Source: Acidimicrobiales bacterium
GTDB taxonomy: Bacteria > Actinomycetota > Acidimicrobiia > Acidimicrobiales > RAAP-2
Direction of reading: 5' to 3'
Length of the DNA: 5,697 bases
Assembly: GCA_030044045.1 (NCBI GenBank)
Contig: JASHWO010000192.1
Location: 1-5,697 of the forward strand
The translations under genes and the position numbers were made by a program. The notes beneath the pieces are model-generated. The model was not told where the DNA came from and did no database searches. It worked only from the letters and a program-made list of their open reading frames with translations. This document shows positions 5,566 to 5,697 of this stretch, in pieces. Position 1 is the stretch's first letter. Every line of letters begins with the position of its first letter.

Positions 5566-5697
5566 GCACCTGGCTGCCGGACGGGACGGGACGCTGGGCT
5601 GACCGGCCGGTGGCCCGCACGGTGGCCGAGGCGCTGCCGCGGAGCCGGGCCGTGCTCACCGGCACCCTGCGTGCCGTGCGGGCCCGCCGCCCGCCGG
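5562..5697 (+). CDS. Start of an unidentified gene coupled to kdpC (cut by window end)
   Basis: A GTG overlaps the kdpC stop (GTGA, 5562-5565) and opens a frame of 45 codons that reaches the window end without a stop, with consistently G+C-rich third positions. The product begins MSTWLPDGTGRWAD, then PRSRAVLTGTLRAVRAR (about 26-42). It lacks the Walker-type GAAPGVGKT segment that comes near the start of KdpD, although a late-placed one cannot be excluded. The RAVLTGTLRAV stretch recalls the first strand of small actinobacterial OB-fold proteins, but that is a guess from a few residues. The 4-nt overlap suggests co-transcription with kdpC and possibly a K+-related role. There is no separate ribosome-binding site as strong as that of kdpC. 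Confidence 0.5.
   Translation, partial: MSTWLPDGTGRWADRPVARTVAEALPRSRAVLTGTLRAVRARRPP

Noticed and set aside
1..5697. CRISPR array, tRNA, rRNA, transposase or long repeats
   Set aside because: No regularly spaced repeats, no cloverleaf or rRNA signature, and no transposase-like translation were seen on either strand.

Overview
The window is very G+C-rich chromosomal DNA (about 70% by eye, with third codon positions almost always G or C in the real genes). It fits a high-G+C actinobacterium. The mycobacterial-style pairing of a ribbon-helix-helix antitoxin with a MazF toxin, frequent GTG starts and possible leaderless transcription suggest Actinomycetota. An Acidimicrobiia-like or uncultured soil lineage is possible, but there is no marker gene to settle this.

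Left part (1-162): no gene can be supported. The stretch is packed with G+C-rich palindromes and probably separates the toxin-antitoxin operon from whatever lies to the left. Minus strand, 749 down to 163: a two-gene type II toxin-antitoxin operon. An 82-residue ribbon-helix-helix antitoxin overlaps by 7 nt a 114-residue MazF/PemK endoribonuclease. A TATACT box sits 7 nt ahead of the antitoxin ATG, so the mRNA is probably leaderless.

Plus strand, about 834 to 5565: the high-affinity, ATP-driven potassium uptake system Kdp in the order [27-aa membrane peptide]-[25-aa micro-ORF]-kdpF-kdpA-kdpB-kdpC, all tightly packed. KdpA is the channel-like K+-selecting subunit, KdpB the P-type ATPase, KdpC the single-span accessory subunit and KdpF a one-helix stabilising peptide. 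All key motifs are intact: four selectivity-filter loops in KdpA; TGES, DKTGT and TGDGTND in KdpB. Together they form a membrane complex that scavenges K+ at low external concentration.

Junctions are ATGA, ATGA, TGA|GTG, TGATG, a 13-nt gap with a strong GGGAGG site, and GTGA, so the operon is probably translationally coupled throughout. The gene after kdpC (from 5562, cut by the window end) is not kdpD by its visible start. The sensor/regulator pair KdpD/KdpE is therefore not immediately downstream as in E. coli.

The most interesting part is the 894-1137 leader. It holds a small membrane peptide before kdpF, a chain of overlapping micro-ORFs, and two hairpins flanking a strong ribosome-binding sequence that would be correctly spaced for kdpF only if the second hairpin folds. 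The rest is a well-known system, and I see no evidence for a wholly new one.
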